From Anammoximicrobium sp032229885 (lineage in GTDB: Bacteria; Planctomycetota; Planctomycetia; Pirellulales; Pirellulaceae), in assembly GCA_032229885.1 (NCBI GenBank), contig JAVYAJ010000266.1:1-7254 (forward strand): a DNA stretch of 7,254 nt, read 5' to 3'. The notes under the pieces were generated by a model. It was not told the DNA's origin. It ran no database searches and worked only from the letters and a program-made list of their open reading frames with translations. The first letter of the stretch is position 1. Each line of letters begins with the position of its first letter. The position numbers and the translations under genes are program-made. Positions 1 to 6,842 of this stretch are shown here, one piece after another.

Positions 1-84
1 CGCATGTGTCGCTCGAACCGACTTTTGAGCGATTTCGTCGCAAGTCTGGCCGCCAACGCCGCTTACGATCCACGTCCGATACGA

Positions 85-112
85 CAGTGCCATTCGGCAC
101 TGGCCCGCGTTA
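85..112. repeat. REP-like hairpin with GCCCGCGTTA tail
   Basis: A perfect inverted repeat CAGTGCC (85-91) / GGCACTG (96-102) with loop ATTC is followed directly by GCCCGCGTTA. The 15-mer at 98-112 (CACTGGCCCGCGTTA) matches 14 of 15 bases at 7107-7121 near the other end of the window, where it is also part of a hairpin. Two copies of a short hairpin-plus-tail unit in separate intergenic regions suggest a dispersed REP-type element. The hairpin is read directly; the family assignment is inference. Confidence 0.5.
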
Positions 113-123
113 AGAAGGAGAGG

Positions 124-205
124 TTTGAACCGCAGCGGTCGCTGAGGTCGCGGACATAGTTCACAACGTGAAACTCTGCGTTCTCTGCGTTCTCTGTGGC
201 TCAAA
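124..205. repeat. 82-nt imperfect hairpin element with 9-bp internal repeats
   Basis: The left arm (124-155) and the reverse complement of the right arm (174-205) both start TTTGA and match at 22 of 32 positions. The right arm consists of CTCTGCGTT twice (174-182, 183-191) and then CTCTGTGGC (192-200). The left arm carries a matching 9-bp period built around GGTCGC. The centre is a perfect small hairpin, TTCAC-AAC-GTGAA (160-172). The whole stretch can therefore fold as one long stem, like a non-coding MITE or REP unit. It lies downstream of nikR. Similar CTCTGCG repeats are common in intergenic DNA of several repeat-rich bacteria, and their translations appear as spurious short proteins. Confidence 0.6.
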
Positions 206-435
206 TGTGCGAATGTCCATCCTTCGCCCCGCGGTGGGTGGTGCTCGTGCTATCGTCTTCGTTCGTATCACGCGCGCGTCCCGTACACGGGTTGGTACAG
301 TACCCTTTTGATCTGCGGCACTTGCCAACGCGTGGCATTCCGGCGGAATGACGAGCACGCTTATGCCGGAGGGAGCGCGACACGTGTCATTCCGATCCGT
401 GCGACGTATCGACACCGACACTCACACCCGCGCGT
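206..435. other. Non-coding spacer downstream of nikR, with small palindromes
   Basis: I find no credible gene here. The spacer contains CCCGT-AC-ACGGG (280-291), GGTAC-A-GTACC (294-304) running into CTTTTG, CATTCCG-G-CGGAATG (336-350) and the perfect palindrome GACACGTGTC (379-388). The 15-mer at 296-310 (TACAGTACCCTTTTG) recurs with one mismatch at 7083-7097. None has the U-tract of a classical intrinsic terminator for nikR, which reads leftwards into this region. Confidence 0.5.
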
Positions 436-843
436 TCAGTGCGCGCTGGCGACGACGAGCTCGCCTTTGTGGATGCCCTTTTGGCCCTTCAACGCCGCGG
501 CGAGCTGCTGCAAACGCTCGGCCGGGCCGCGAAGGATAATGACTTCGAGGCACAGGTGATGGGTCAGGTGCACGTGCGTGGTTGACACGATCAAGTCGAC
601 GTTGTCGTGCTGTAATTGCGTCAAGCGATCGCCCAGTTGCGAGCGGTGATGATCGTAGACCAATGTCAACGTCCCGGCGACCTGGTCCGAACCCGTCTCC
701 CACGCTCGACTCGTCAAGCGGTCGCGAATCAACTGTCTGACCGCTTCGCTGCGAGTGGCAAACTTCTCCTCCGTACAATAATGATCGAACTCGCCCAGCA
801 GATCCTCTTCGACCGAGACCGTAAACCGGACAATTCTGGACAT
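436..843 (-). CDS. nikR: NikR-type nickel-responsive transcriptional regulator
   Basis: This encodes 135 residues, the usual NikR length. Residues 1-45 form a ribbon-helix-helix DNA-binding domain, starting MSRIVRFTVSVEEDLL and containing the RSEAVRQLIRD helix. The C-terminal ACT-like domain binds nickel: aligned with E. coli NikR, the ligands His76, His87, His89 and Cys95 correspond to H79, H90, H92 and C98 here, in the segment THVHLTHHLCLEV, so all four are present. Known NikR proteins are tetramers that bind operators when loaded with Ni(II) and repress nickel uptake or control nickel enzymes. An open frame continues upstream to 978, but the 45 extra residues are unlike NikR, and ATG at 843 has GGAG at 852-855 (8-nt spacing). 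The gene stands alone; no nik transporter, urease or hydrogenase gene is in the window, so its regulon cannot be read here. Confidence 0.93.
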   Translation of the reverse strand: MSRIVRFTVSVEEDLLGEFDHYCTEEKFATRSEAVRQLIRDRLTSRAWETGSDQVAGTLTLVYDHHRSQLGDRLTQLQHDNVDLIVSTTHVHLTHHLCLEVIILRGPAERLQQLAAALKGQKGIHKGELVVASAH

Positions 844-1287
844 CACGCCATCTCCATTTTTTCGGTGCTCGACGCGCGACGGGCGGCGCGCGACGACCGT
901 CGGGTGTTTGCGCCAAGCGTCGGGTGCAGGGATCGACGCAGCGCGTCGCGCGTCGAAAAGATCACCCGCCGCGATCATCTAGCGGCGTCGGACAACGCAC
1001 CACCGGTCGCTGAACGCATCGCGACACCCGGCAGCCAGTATGATACTATTTTCGCCGTCTCCGGGGGACGTTCGCCGCGTTGGATCTCGTAACGGCGACA
1101 GTCGCTCGACAACGGTCGCCCGGACGAGGGACATCGCGTCCGACGAGCCCGGCCGCGGCCCGCGGCCCGACAGGGCGGTCGGTCCCGTTACGTTTTTCGC
1201 CCGCTGGACATACAATACGCAACCTATCCATCCGCAGCGCGCCTCGAGGCGCACCGCACCGCTGGCATCACGCAAGGAGGAAGTACG
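844..1287. other. Divergent intergenic region between nikR and the 951-residue gene
   Basis: This 444-bp spacer must hold the promoters of both flanking genes. It contains the 11-bp palindrome AGTAT-G-ATACT (1037-1047), which includes GTATGA, the half-site sequence of the E. coli NikR operator; a matching TCATAC at the required 16-nt distance is absent. TACAAT (1211-1216) resembles a -10 box for the rightward gene, but no good -35 box lies at the right distance. The open frames crossing this region have neither recognisable protein content nor ribosome binding sites. Confidence 0.4.
1274..1280 (+). promoter_or_regulatory. Shine-Dalgarno AAGGAGG fixing a TTG start
   Basis: AAGGAGG lies exactly 7 nt upstream of TTG at 1288. 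No in-frame ATG or GTG lies nearby, and the residues from this TTG form a good signal peptide, so the TTG is the likely start. Confidence 0.8.
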
Positions 1288-4143
1288 TTGGCCAAGCATC
1301 GCAATCGGTCGTGGGGCATCCCGTGGGGCATCGTCGGCCTGTTGGTCGGGCTGTGCAGCGGCGCGTCCGAGGTCGCGCTGGCGCAGGGCGAGGCGTGTGT
1401 GGGCGAGCCGTTCGGCGTGGGAATGGTCTCGCTGACGCTGCCCGCGGCCGAATCGGCGGCGGTGAGCGAGGTCAACGGATTCGCGCTCGACGAGACGAAT
1501 GGCCGCGCCGTGTATCCGGTCTTTACCGAGGGGCGGATCCTGCGTTTGCTGGGCGAGTTTCTGCCGGACGGCCTGCCGCTTGCGCCGCCCAACACGTTGA
1601 GCGTGCTGTTCTTGTTCACCGGCGATCAGCCGCTCGATCTGATCGTCCACGCGCCGACGCCGACCCGCTATCGCTTGACGCCGCGGCGTCCTCGCAATCC
1701 GCGCGTCCACGCGCGGCTGTTGCAGCGGTGGTGGCGCGAGTATTCGGCGGCGGCTCGCCAACAAGCTCGCGACGGCGACTATCCGCCGATCGTCCAGACG
1801 TATCTGATGTCGATGTTCTCGCGGCGTCTGGGCTTGCAGCCGGTGCTGCTGGATCGCGTGGCCGAGCCTCCGGCGAGCCAGCCCACCGAAGTGTTCGAGC
1901 TGCTGACCGGCGCGGAGACGCTGCGCGTGCAGACGCTGCGCGAGACCAATCTGACCGGCCATCCCACCGCCGAGCCCGCCGACCAACCGGTTCCGGCGCC
2001 GATCGACTGGCGTCCGCTACCGGCTCCCGAGGCCGAGGCGGCGGTCGAAATCGAACCGATCGCGATGCGCGTGCCCGAGGAATGCTTCTATATCCGCTTT
2101 GGCACGTTCACGAACTATCTGTGGGTCGACAACTTGCAGCGCGAGTACGGCGGCGATCTCGAACACATGATCGCCCTGCGTGGGTTTGACGACGGGACGA
2201 GCACGCGGATCGAGCAGCAACTGGCGCTGAGCTCGTCGCCCCTGGCCGATCTGCTCGGTCCGACCGTGATCGCCGACGTGGCTTTGATCGGGCGCGACCT
2301 GTTCCTGCGCGAAGGCGCCGCGGTCGGGATGCTGTTCCAGGCCCGCAACGCGCTGCTGTTGGGCCGCGACTTGACCGGCCAGCGCGAGGCCGCCTTCAAG
2401 GCCGAACGGGCCCACGGGGCGACGCTCGAGACCGTCCAGATCGGCGGACGCAAGGTGTCGTTTCTGTCCACGCCGGACAACCGCCTGCGCTCGTATTATC
2501 TGGCCGACGGAGACTATCACCTGGTGACCACGTCGCGAGCGATTGTCGAGCGATTTATCGAGGTCCGCGACGGACCGGGCAGCTTGGGCGCCAGCCGCGA
2601 GTTTCGGCACGCCCGGGCCGTCATGCCGACCAGCCGTCAAGACACGGTGTTCGCGTTTTTCTCGTCCGCGTGTCAACAGGGCCTGGTCAGTCCGCGGTAC
2701 CAAATCGAGCTGCGGCGACGCTTGCAGACGGTCACGAATGTCGAGCTGCTTCGGTTGGCGCTGTGGGCCGCGCGGGTGGAAAACAGTTCGGCGAACACGA
2801 TCGACACGTTGATCCAAGGCGGTTTTCTGCCGCCCGGATTCGGACGCGAGCCGGGCGACCGCGACCCGACCGAGACGCGCCGGCGGCTGGTCGAGTCGCT
2901 GGACCAGTCACGCGCCAGCATGACGCCGATTCCGGACGTGGTTCTGGACGGAGTGACGGCCTCGGAAGCCAGACGATTCGCCGAATTGGCCCGGTACGCC
3001 GCGAACACTTGGCCGCAGATGGACCCGCTGATCGTGGGCGTGCGGCGAGTCGCCGGCGATGGCCCCGGACGCGAGCGGCTGCTGATCGACGCTCGGCTGT
3101 CGCCGTTTGCCCAGCAGAAGTACGGCTGGGTCGCCTCGCTGCTAGGCCCGCCGACACACGACCTCGTGAGCCCGGCGGCCGACGACATCGTGACGCTTCA
3201 AGCGTTCGTTACGGGCGGATCGCGTTTCCCGCTGATTCCCGCGCATCATCTGCTGGTGGGGATCCGCGATTCGGCGCCTGTGGAACACGCGGACGACGGG
3301 CTGTTGCCCTTGCTGCGATCGCTGCAGGGCATCCCCGGATATTTGGCCGCATGGCCCAAGCCGGGCTTTCTGGATCTGCTGCCGTTCAACCTGGGCGGCA
3401 GCGCGACCGATGCGGCCGGCTACTCGCAGCTTCCGTTGGGCGTGTATCGCCGCCAGTGGGATGATTTTTCGGCGCTGGCGCTCGATCCCCAACTGCTGGC
3501 CGAAGTCACGCCCCAGTTGGCCGTCGCCAAAGGCGAAGACTTGGCCCAGGTCCGTATCCACGTCGGCGATCTGTCGGCGGCCCAGGCGCAGGGCTGGGTC
3601 GATTCGTGGGCTTATCGGCGAGCGAAACAGGCGTCGATGGGCAACGTCAAGCTGTTGCACGCGCTGTCCCAGCAGCTCGGCGTGCCCCGTGAACAGGCGC
3701 TGCAGGCGGCCGAGACGCTGTTGGACGCAAACCTGGTTTGCTCGTTGGGTGGAACGTACAACTTGACTCAGGTCGCGGGCCAGATCCCGATGTGGGCGTC
3801 GGATCGCTGGGCCGATCCGGACGCGGCCCCGGCGGCCGAGTATTGCGCGCCGCTGCTGAAGTGGTTCCGCGGATTGGACACCCAATTGACGATGCACGAT
3901 GATCGAGTCGAGTTGCACGCGACGCTGGACATGCAGCGCAAGGCCAGCGAGCCGAAGCTAGGCTTGCCCCTGTTCCAAAACCTGTTCGGCGGCGGAAGCA
4001 AAGCCGCCGACCAAGCGAAACCGGCGGAGAAGGCCAAGCCCGCGGATCAAGCTCCGCCGGCCGCCCCGGCTCCCGCGACGCGCCGACCGCCGCCTCCGGC
4101 GGCCGAAATCATTCCTCCTCCGCCCGGAGAAACGGAGCCATAA
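1288..4143 (+). CDS. Large secreted protein of unknown function (951 aa, DUF3352-like pattern)
   Basis: I do not recognise a characterised function. Residues 1-32 form a Sec signal peptide: basic n-region (KHRNR), hydrophobic IVGLLVGL, and a likely signal peptidase I site ALA/QG after A32. C23 is preceded by Leu, which does not fit a lipobox, so a lipoprotein is unlikely. The mature protein has no further clear membrane segment and should be periplasmic or secreted. Residues about 264-468 alternate strands and helices (FYIRFGTFTNYLW, then YYLADGDYHLVTTSR at 403-417). This recalls the pattern of DUF3352-type exported proteins, in which a residual-score strand pair is followed by 'sLa.s..f'; I hold this only weakly. 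The segment at 852 onwards (YCAPLLKWFRGLDTQ) ends with beta-strand-like D-R-V-E-L-H-A-T. Residues 901-951 are a Gly/Lys/Ala/Pro tail ending in PPPP motifs, probably a disordered or wall-contact region. The gene is monocistronic and starts with TTG. Confidence 0.85.
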   Translation: MAKHRNRSWGIPWGIVGLLVGLCSGASEVALAQGEACVGEPFGVGMVSLTLPAAESAAVSEVNGFALDETNGRAVYPVFTEGRILRLLGEFLPDGLPLAPPNTLSVLFLFTGDQPLDLIVHAPTPTRYRLTPRRPRNPRVHARLLQRWWREYSAAARQQARDGDYPPIVQTYLMSMFSRRLGLQPVLLDRVAEPPASQPTEVFELLTGAETLRVQTLRETNLTGHPTAEPADQPVPAPIDWRPLPAPEAEAAVEIEPIAMRVPEECFYIRFGTFTNYLWVDNLQREYGGDLEHMIALRGFDDGTSTRIEQQLALSSSPLADLLGPTVIADVALIGRDLFLREGAAVGMLFQARNALLLGRDLTGQREAAFKAERAHGATLETVQIGGRKVSFLSTPDNRLRSYYLADGDYHLVTTSRAIVERFIEVRDGPGSLGASREFRHARAVMPTSRQDTVFAFFSSACQQGLVSPRYQIELRRRLQTVTNVELLRLALWAARVENSSANTIDTLIQGGFLPPGFGREPGDRDPTETRRRLVESLDQSRASMTPIPDVVLDGVTASEARRFAELARYAANTWPQMDPLIVGVRRVAGDGPGRERLLIDARLSPFAQQKYGWVASLLGPPTHDLVSPAADDIVTLQAFVTGGSRFPLIPAHHLLVGIRDSAPVEHADDGLLPLLRSLQGIPGYLAAWPKPGFLDLLPFNLGGSATDAAGYSQLPLGVYRRQWDDFSALALDPQLLAEVTPQLAVAKGEDLAQVRIHVGDLSAAQAQGWVDSWAYRRAKQASMGNVKLLHALSQQLGVPREQALQAAETLLDANLVCSLGGTYNLTQVAGQIPMWASDRWADPDAAPAAEYCAPLLKWFRGLDTQLTMHDDRVELHATLDMQRKASEPKLGLPLFQNLFGGGSKAADQAKPAEKAKPADQAPPAAPAPATRRPPPPAAEIIPPPPGETEP

Positions 4144-4193
4144 CATCCGCGACACGCGGCGCACTTGCGCTCGAACCGACGGCCTCGCGCAAC

Positions 4194-4207
4194 GCGCCCC
4201 GAGGCGC
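4194..4207. other. Weak hairpin in the convergent spacer
   Basis: GCGCC (4194-4198) and GGCGC (4203-4207) pair around a 4-nt loop, about 50 bp after the stop of the 951-residue gene. A U-tract is lacking, so this is at best a weak or factor-assisted terminator. Confidence 0.2.
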
Positions 4208-4234
4208 ACGCACACGCCCGACGTACGTTCCATT

Positions 4235-4314
4235 GCCTCTCTGCCTCTCTGCGTCTCTGCGCCTCCGCGTGAGCCTTCCCCGTCTCTGCGCCTTTGCGTG
4301 AGTCTCCCCGTCTC
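4235..4314. repeat. CTCTGCG-type short tandem array in the convergent spacer
   Basis: The array begins with GCCTCTCT units of 8 bp (4235-4250) and continues into two copies of a 28-29-bp unit (4253-4281 and 4282-4309), each beginning GTCTCTGCGCC and ending CCCC, with a few substitutions and a 1-bp indel. A third copy starts at 4310 (GTCTC). Its first bases overlap the TGA stop codon (4313-4315) of the convergent hydrolase gene. The motif is related to the CTCTGCGTT units at 174-200, so two intergenic regions of this window carry the same repeat type. Confidence 0.65.
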
Positions 4315-6772
4315 ACCGATTCGCCGCGTCCGGCGTGCCGAGCGTGCTTCGGAAAAACTCGGCCGCTGGTTCAAACGCGAACTCGTGCCGTCCCGGTGGC
4401 ACGGTGAAGATCGGTGGCGGACCGCCGGCGCGGACGTATAACGGCGTGATCTGCTGGACGCACCGCCGCGCCTCGTCCGGGCCGAATCCGTCGTTCGTGG
4501 CGTTCGACACGTGCAGCGGGCGGGGCGCGACCAGCAGCGCAAGCTCCGGCAGGTCGAACTCGGGCAGCAGGCCGGGGATCGCGCCGCACGCGCAGTGCAG
4601 CTTGCGATCGCGGATGAACGAGGTCCGCATGCTGCCGAAAATCCCCTGCACCGAGGCCGCCGCCACGCGCGGATCCAGCGCCGCCGCCGACAGGGCCAAC
4701 AGCCCGCCCGTCGAGACGCCCGTCACGCCGACCTTGGTCGGGTCGGCAACGCACCGCACGCGAGCGGCGCCGCGCTCTCGCGCATCGGCAAAGACGTGGT
4801 CCAACAACATCTGCTGGTGGGCGAACAGCAGGCTGTACCAGCCGTAGCCGTCCAGCCGCAGGATGCGATCGAGTTCCGCGTGCGTGTCACGGCCCGGCTC
4901 CATTCCGACGTTTTCCATCGCAAAGACGAGATATCCCTGCTCGGCAAACCGTGCAGCGCAGGCGTGTTGATAGCTGTCCGGCTGGTCCAGAACCTGCTCG
5001 ATCTTGCCGTGTCCCATGAAACACACGATCGTCGCCAGCGATCCCATCCGACTCGACCCGTCGGCGCTCTTCGGCTCGAGCCGAAAGAAGCGCAACAGCC
5101 GTCGGGATCCGGCGACCATCTGCCACTCGCGCTGGACGTAGCGGCCACGCTCGACCGGTTCGCCGATCGGTTCCGCGGTCGGCGCCGCCTCGTACGGAAA
5201 CACCAGCCGCTGGCGGAACCGGTCGCGCATCTGCCGCTGCCATTGGGACCACTGTGCCGCACTTTCGAACTCGGGAACCTGCAGCGGTCGGGGCCGCGTG
5301 GCCCATTGGCTGTAGACGAACGGAGGCGTCGTCATCGGCGCGGCCATCGCGGCCTCGAATCCCGGAACCTCGCGCGCGGCGTCGGGGGACAGGATCGCCA
5401 GGATCAGCCACCAGGGCGGCAGGCCGTCGAGCAGCTCGTCGGGCTGCAACGCGCGACAGTACACGTCCGCATAATGCGGCTGGCCATCGATCGTGGCGTT
5501 GCTTCCGCCCCGATATCCGCGTTGTTTCACCACTCGCCAACCGAGGTCGCTAGGTTTAAGCCCGTCAGGAAACGACCATCCGCCGGACGTGTTGTACTCG
5601 AAGGCCGCGAATACGACGCACGGCTTGATGCAACGCAATTCGACGCGGTCGCCCGCGCCGCCGGCGAACATCAGCCGCGGCTGGCCGACCAGTCCGTCGG
5701 GCAGCTCGAGCATCGCATAATCGCGGTTCAAGAACGTCGCCTGGTCGAGATCCGCGAGCCAGGGGACGATGGTCGTCCGTCCGGACCATGCGAGCCACTG
5801 GCGCAGGTGGGCGAAGCGCTCGGCGTGTCGCTCGTAGGCGTCCAGCGTGGCCTTCAGACGAACCGGATCGTCGACCAGAATCGCGTCGGGCTGATGTTCC
5901 AGCAGCGGCAGGACGTCCTGGGGCGTTCCGGTCGTGCCGTTCAGTTGCAGTTCGCGGCCGTGGCCTCGAACGCGCTGGACGAGCGCCGCTCCGTCCGGCG
6001 CGGCGATCCATTGCGGCCACAGGCGGATCATCTCGACGCCCGCCTCGGCGAACGCGTCGATGTCCTTTGGCGCGGGGATGAACCCGAGCTGTCGCGAGTC
6101 CGGCAACAGACGGCGAAAGATGCGCGCCTGGCTGGCGCTGCGCACGCCGACGATCGTCCGTGCCGGATCGCCGTGGTTCAGGACCGCGTCCGCCACGGCT
6201 TTGGCAAAGGCGTCGTTGTCTTCCTTCAGGTCGAGCAGCACGTCGATCTTGCCTCGACACAGCTCGAGCGTCTCGACCAGCGTCGGGATCCGTTCGCCGC
6301 GATAAGACGCATCGAACCGTCCACCGGCGTCCAACGCTTGCAGCTCGGCGATCGTTCGCTGGGCGGCAGGCCCGGCGCCGTCCGTCGTGCGATCGAGCGT
6401 CGGGTCGTGCAGCAGGAACAGCACGCCGTCTTGGCTGGTGCGGACGTCGATCTCGATCGCGTCGGCGCCGATCTCGATCGCGCGACAAAACGCGGCCAGC
6501 GTCGATTCCGGTCGCTCGGCGCTCGCTCCGCGATGGGCGATGACCCGGGGCCGCGGGGACTGGTCCATCGCACATTCGCTGCCGGCTGCGTCGGTTGCGG
6601 CGGCTGCGACGGTTGCGGCTGTGACGGTTGCGGCTGTGACGGTTGCGGCTGTGACGGTTGCGGCTGTGACGGTTGCGGCTGTGACGGCGCCGGCTGCGAC
6701 AAGAATCGAGAGTACTAGTGCGTGTGTCGTAAAATGGGCGCGGCCTGTAGCCGCGTTGGTCGCTGTGTGCAT
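4313..6772 (-). CDS. Secreted GDPD-family phosphodiesterase / alpha-beta hydrolase fusion (819 aa)
   Basis: Two hydrolase modules sit in one chain (819-residue numbering). Residues 1-60 are a signal peptide or anchor, with hydrophobic ALVLSILVAAGAV followed by VTAAT repeats. Residues about 75-310 are a glycerophosphodiester phosphodiesterase domain: HRGASAERPE (H80, R81, E89), EIDV (E107, D109), HDPTLDRTTDG (H122), and the terminal strand LVDDP. The usual E-x-K metal-ligand strand reads LDLKE (D181), a conservative change. Residues about 311-500 are beta-rich and unassigned. Residues about 500-815 are an alpha/beta hydrolase resembling the Abhydrolase_7/acetyl-xylan-esterase-like group: FMGHGK (585-590), nucleophile motif GVSTGG (S687), LLVAPRPL, probable acid D761 and catalytic H796 in PGRHEF. 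GDPDs cleave glycerophosphodiesters; the esterase substrate is unknown. Start: ATG 6772 has GAAGG at 7-nt spacing and gives the best signal peptide. ATG 6823 (17 codons longer) has an equally good GAGGAAGG, so either is possible. Confidence 0.85.
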   Translation of the reverse strand: MHTATNAATGRAHFTTHALVLSILVAAGAVTAATVTAATVTAATVTAATVTAATVAAAATDAAGSECAMDQSPRPRVIAHRGASAERPESTLAAFCRAIEIGADAIEIDVRTSQDGVLFLLHDPTLDRTTDGAGPAAQRTIAELQALDAGGRFDASYRGERIPTLVETLELCRGKIDVLLDLKEDNDAFAKAVADAVLNHGDPARTIVGVRSASQARIFRRLLPDSRQLGFIPAPKDIDAFAEAGVEMIRLWPQWIAAPDGAALVQRVRGHGRELQLNGTTGTPQDVLPLLEHQPDAILVDDPVRLKATLDAYERHAERFAHLRQWLAWSGRTTIVPWLADLDQATFLNRDYAMLELPDGLVGQPRLMFAGGAGDRVELRCIKPCVVFAAFEYNTSGGWSFPDGLKPSDLGWRVVKQRGYRGGSNATIDGQPHYADVYCRALQPDELLDGLPPWWLILAILSPDAAREVPGFEAAMAAPMTTPPFVYSQWATRPRPLQVPEFESAAQWSQWQRQMRDRFRQRLVFPYEAAPTAEPIGEPVERGRYVQREWQMVAGSRRLLRFFRLEPKSADGSSRMGSLATIVCFMGHGKIEQVLDQPDSYQHACAARFAEQGYLVFAMENVGMEPGRDTHAELDRILRLDGYGWYSLLFAHQQMLLDHVFADARERGAARVRCVADPTKVGVTGVSTGGLLALSAAALDPRVAAASVQGIFGSMRTSFIRDRKLHCACGAIPGLLPEFDLPELALLVAPRPLHVSNATNDGFGPDEARRCVQQITPLYVRAGGPPPIFTVPPGRHEFAFEPAAEFFRSTLGTPDAANR
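6596..6700 (-). repeat. 15-bp minisatellite coding for VTAAT repeats
   Basis: Five perfect head-to-tail copies of the 15-mer GGTTGCGGCTGTGAC (plus strand) occupy 6611-6685, flanked by a degenerate unit on each side (6596-6610 and 6686-6700). In the hydrolase frame each copy is V-T-A-A-T. Because the period is a multiple of 3, copy-number changes keep the frame. The repeats directly follow the hydrophobic core of the signal peptide and make an uncharged Ala/Val/Thr stretch up to the first Asp, before the GDPD domain. Confidence 0.95.
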
Positions 6773-6838
6773 TTTCGAGCCTTCGTGGACGCGGCCGCTG
6801 GCCGCATTGATCGCTAAGTACATTTTCCAACCTTCCTC
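6722..6838 (-). repeat. Tandem 51-bp duplication of a translation start region
   Basis: Reading on the minus strand, the sequence from the ribosome binding site at 6838-6831 and ATG 6823 is repeated 51 bp (17 codons) further on at 6784-6780 and ATG 6772. The units encode M-Y-L-A-I-N-A-A-S-G-R-V-H and M-H-T-A-T-N-A-A-T-G-R-A-H. Over the 15 nt before each ATG plus 13 codons, about 40 of 54 bases match. Each copy contains GAAGG 7 nt before ATG. The CGCGGCC...GCCGCG core resembles the REP-like hairpins elsewhere in the window, so the leader may be built from an exapted intergenic repeat (inference). Confidence 0.7.
6831..6838 (-). promoter_or_regulatory. Alternative ribosome binding site GAGGAAGG
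   Basis: On the minus strand GAGGAAGG ends 7 nt before ATG 6823. It would start the hydrolase 17 codons earlier than ATG 6772, giving an unusually long (about 35-residue) polar region before the hydrophobic core. The second site, GAAGG at 6784-6780, serves ATG 6772. Confidence 0.5.
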
Positions 6839-6842
6839 GCGC

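Noticed and set aside
844..978. 45-codon N-terminal extension of NikR
   Set aside because: It lies before the family's conserved start, and ATG 843 has its own GGAG ribosome binding site.
1188..1216. Sigma-70-type promoter for the 951-residue gene (TACAAT at 1211-1216)
   Set aside because: The -10-like hexamer is plausible, but no acceptable -35 box lies 16-18 bp upstream, so I do not call it.
1354..1356. Lipobox cysteine (C23) in the 951-residue protein
   Set aside because: The residue before Cys is Leu, which does not fit the lipobox; a signal peptidase I site ALA/QG follows at A32.
979..1986. Minus-strand open frame of 335 codons
   Set aside because: Shadow of the 951-residue gene plus the divergent spacer; Arg/Gln/Ala-rich, with no domain and no ribosome binding site.
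1080..2189. Plus-strand open frame of 369 codons overlapping the start of the 951-residue gene
   Set aside because: Arg/Ala-rich out-of-frame translation; the other frame has a Shine-Dalgarno, signal peptide and full-length coding continuity.
4168..4180. 13-bp match CGCTCGAACCGAC to positions 10-22
   Set aside because: A single 13-bp match in a GC-rich 7-kb window can easily arise by chance, and no flanking similarity extends it.
4511..6718. Open frame of 735 codons on the plus strand across the hydrolase gene
   Set aside because: It is antisense to a frame with clear GDPD and alpha/beta-hydrolase motifs; its Arg-rich content and the Cys/Gly/Asp repeat at its end come from GC-rich codons and the 15-bp minisatellite read backwards.
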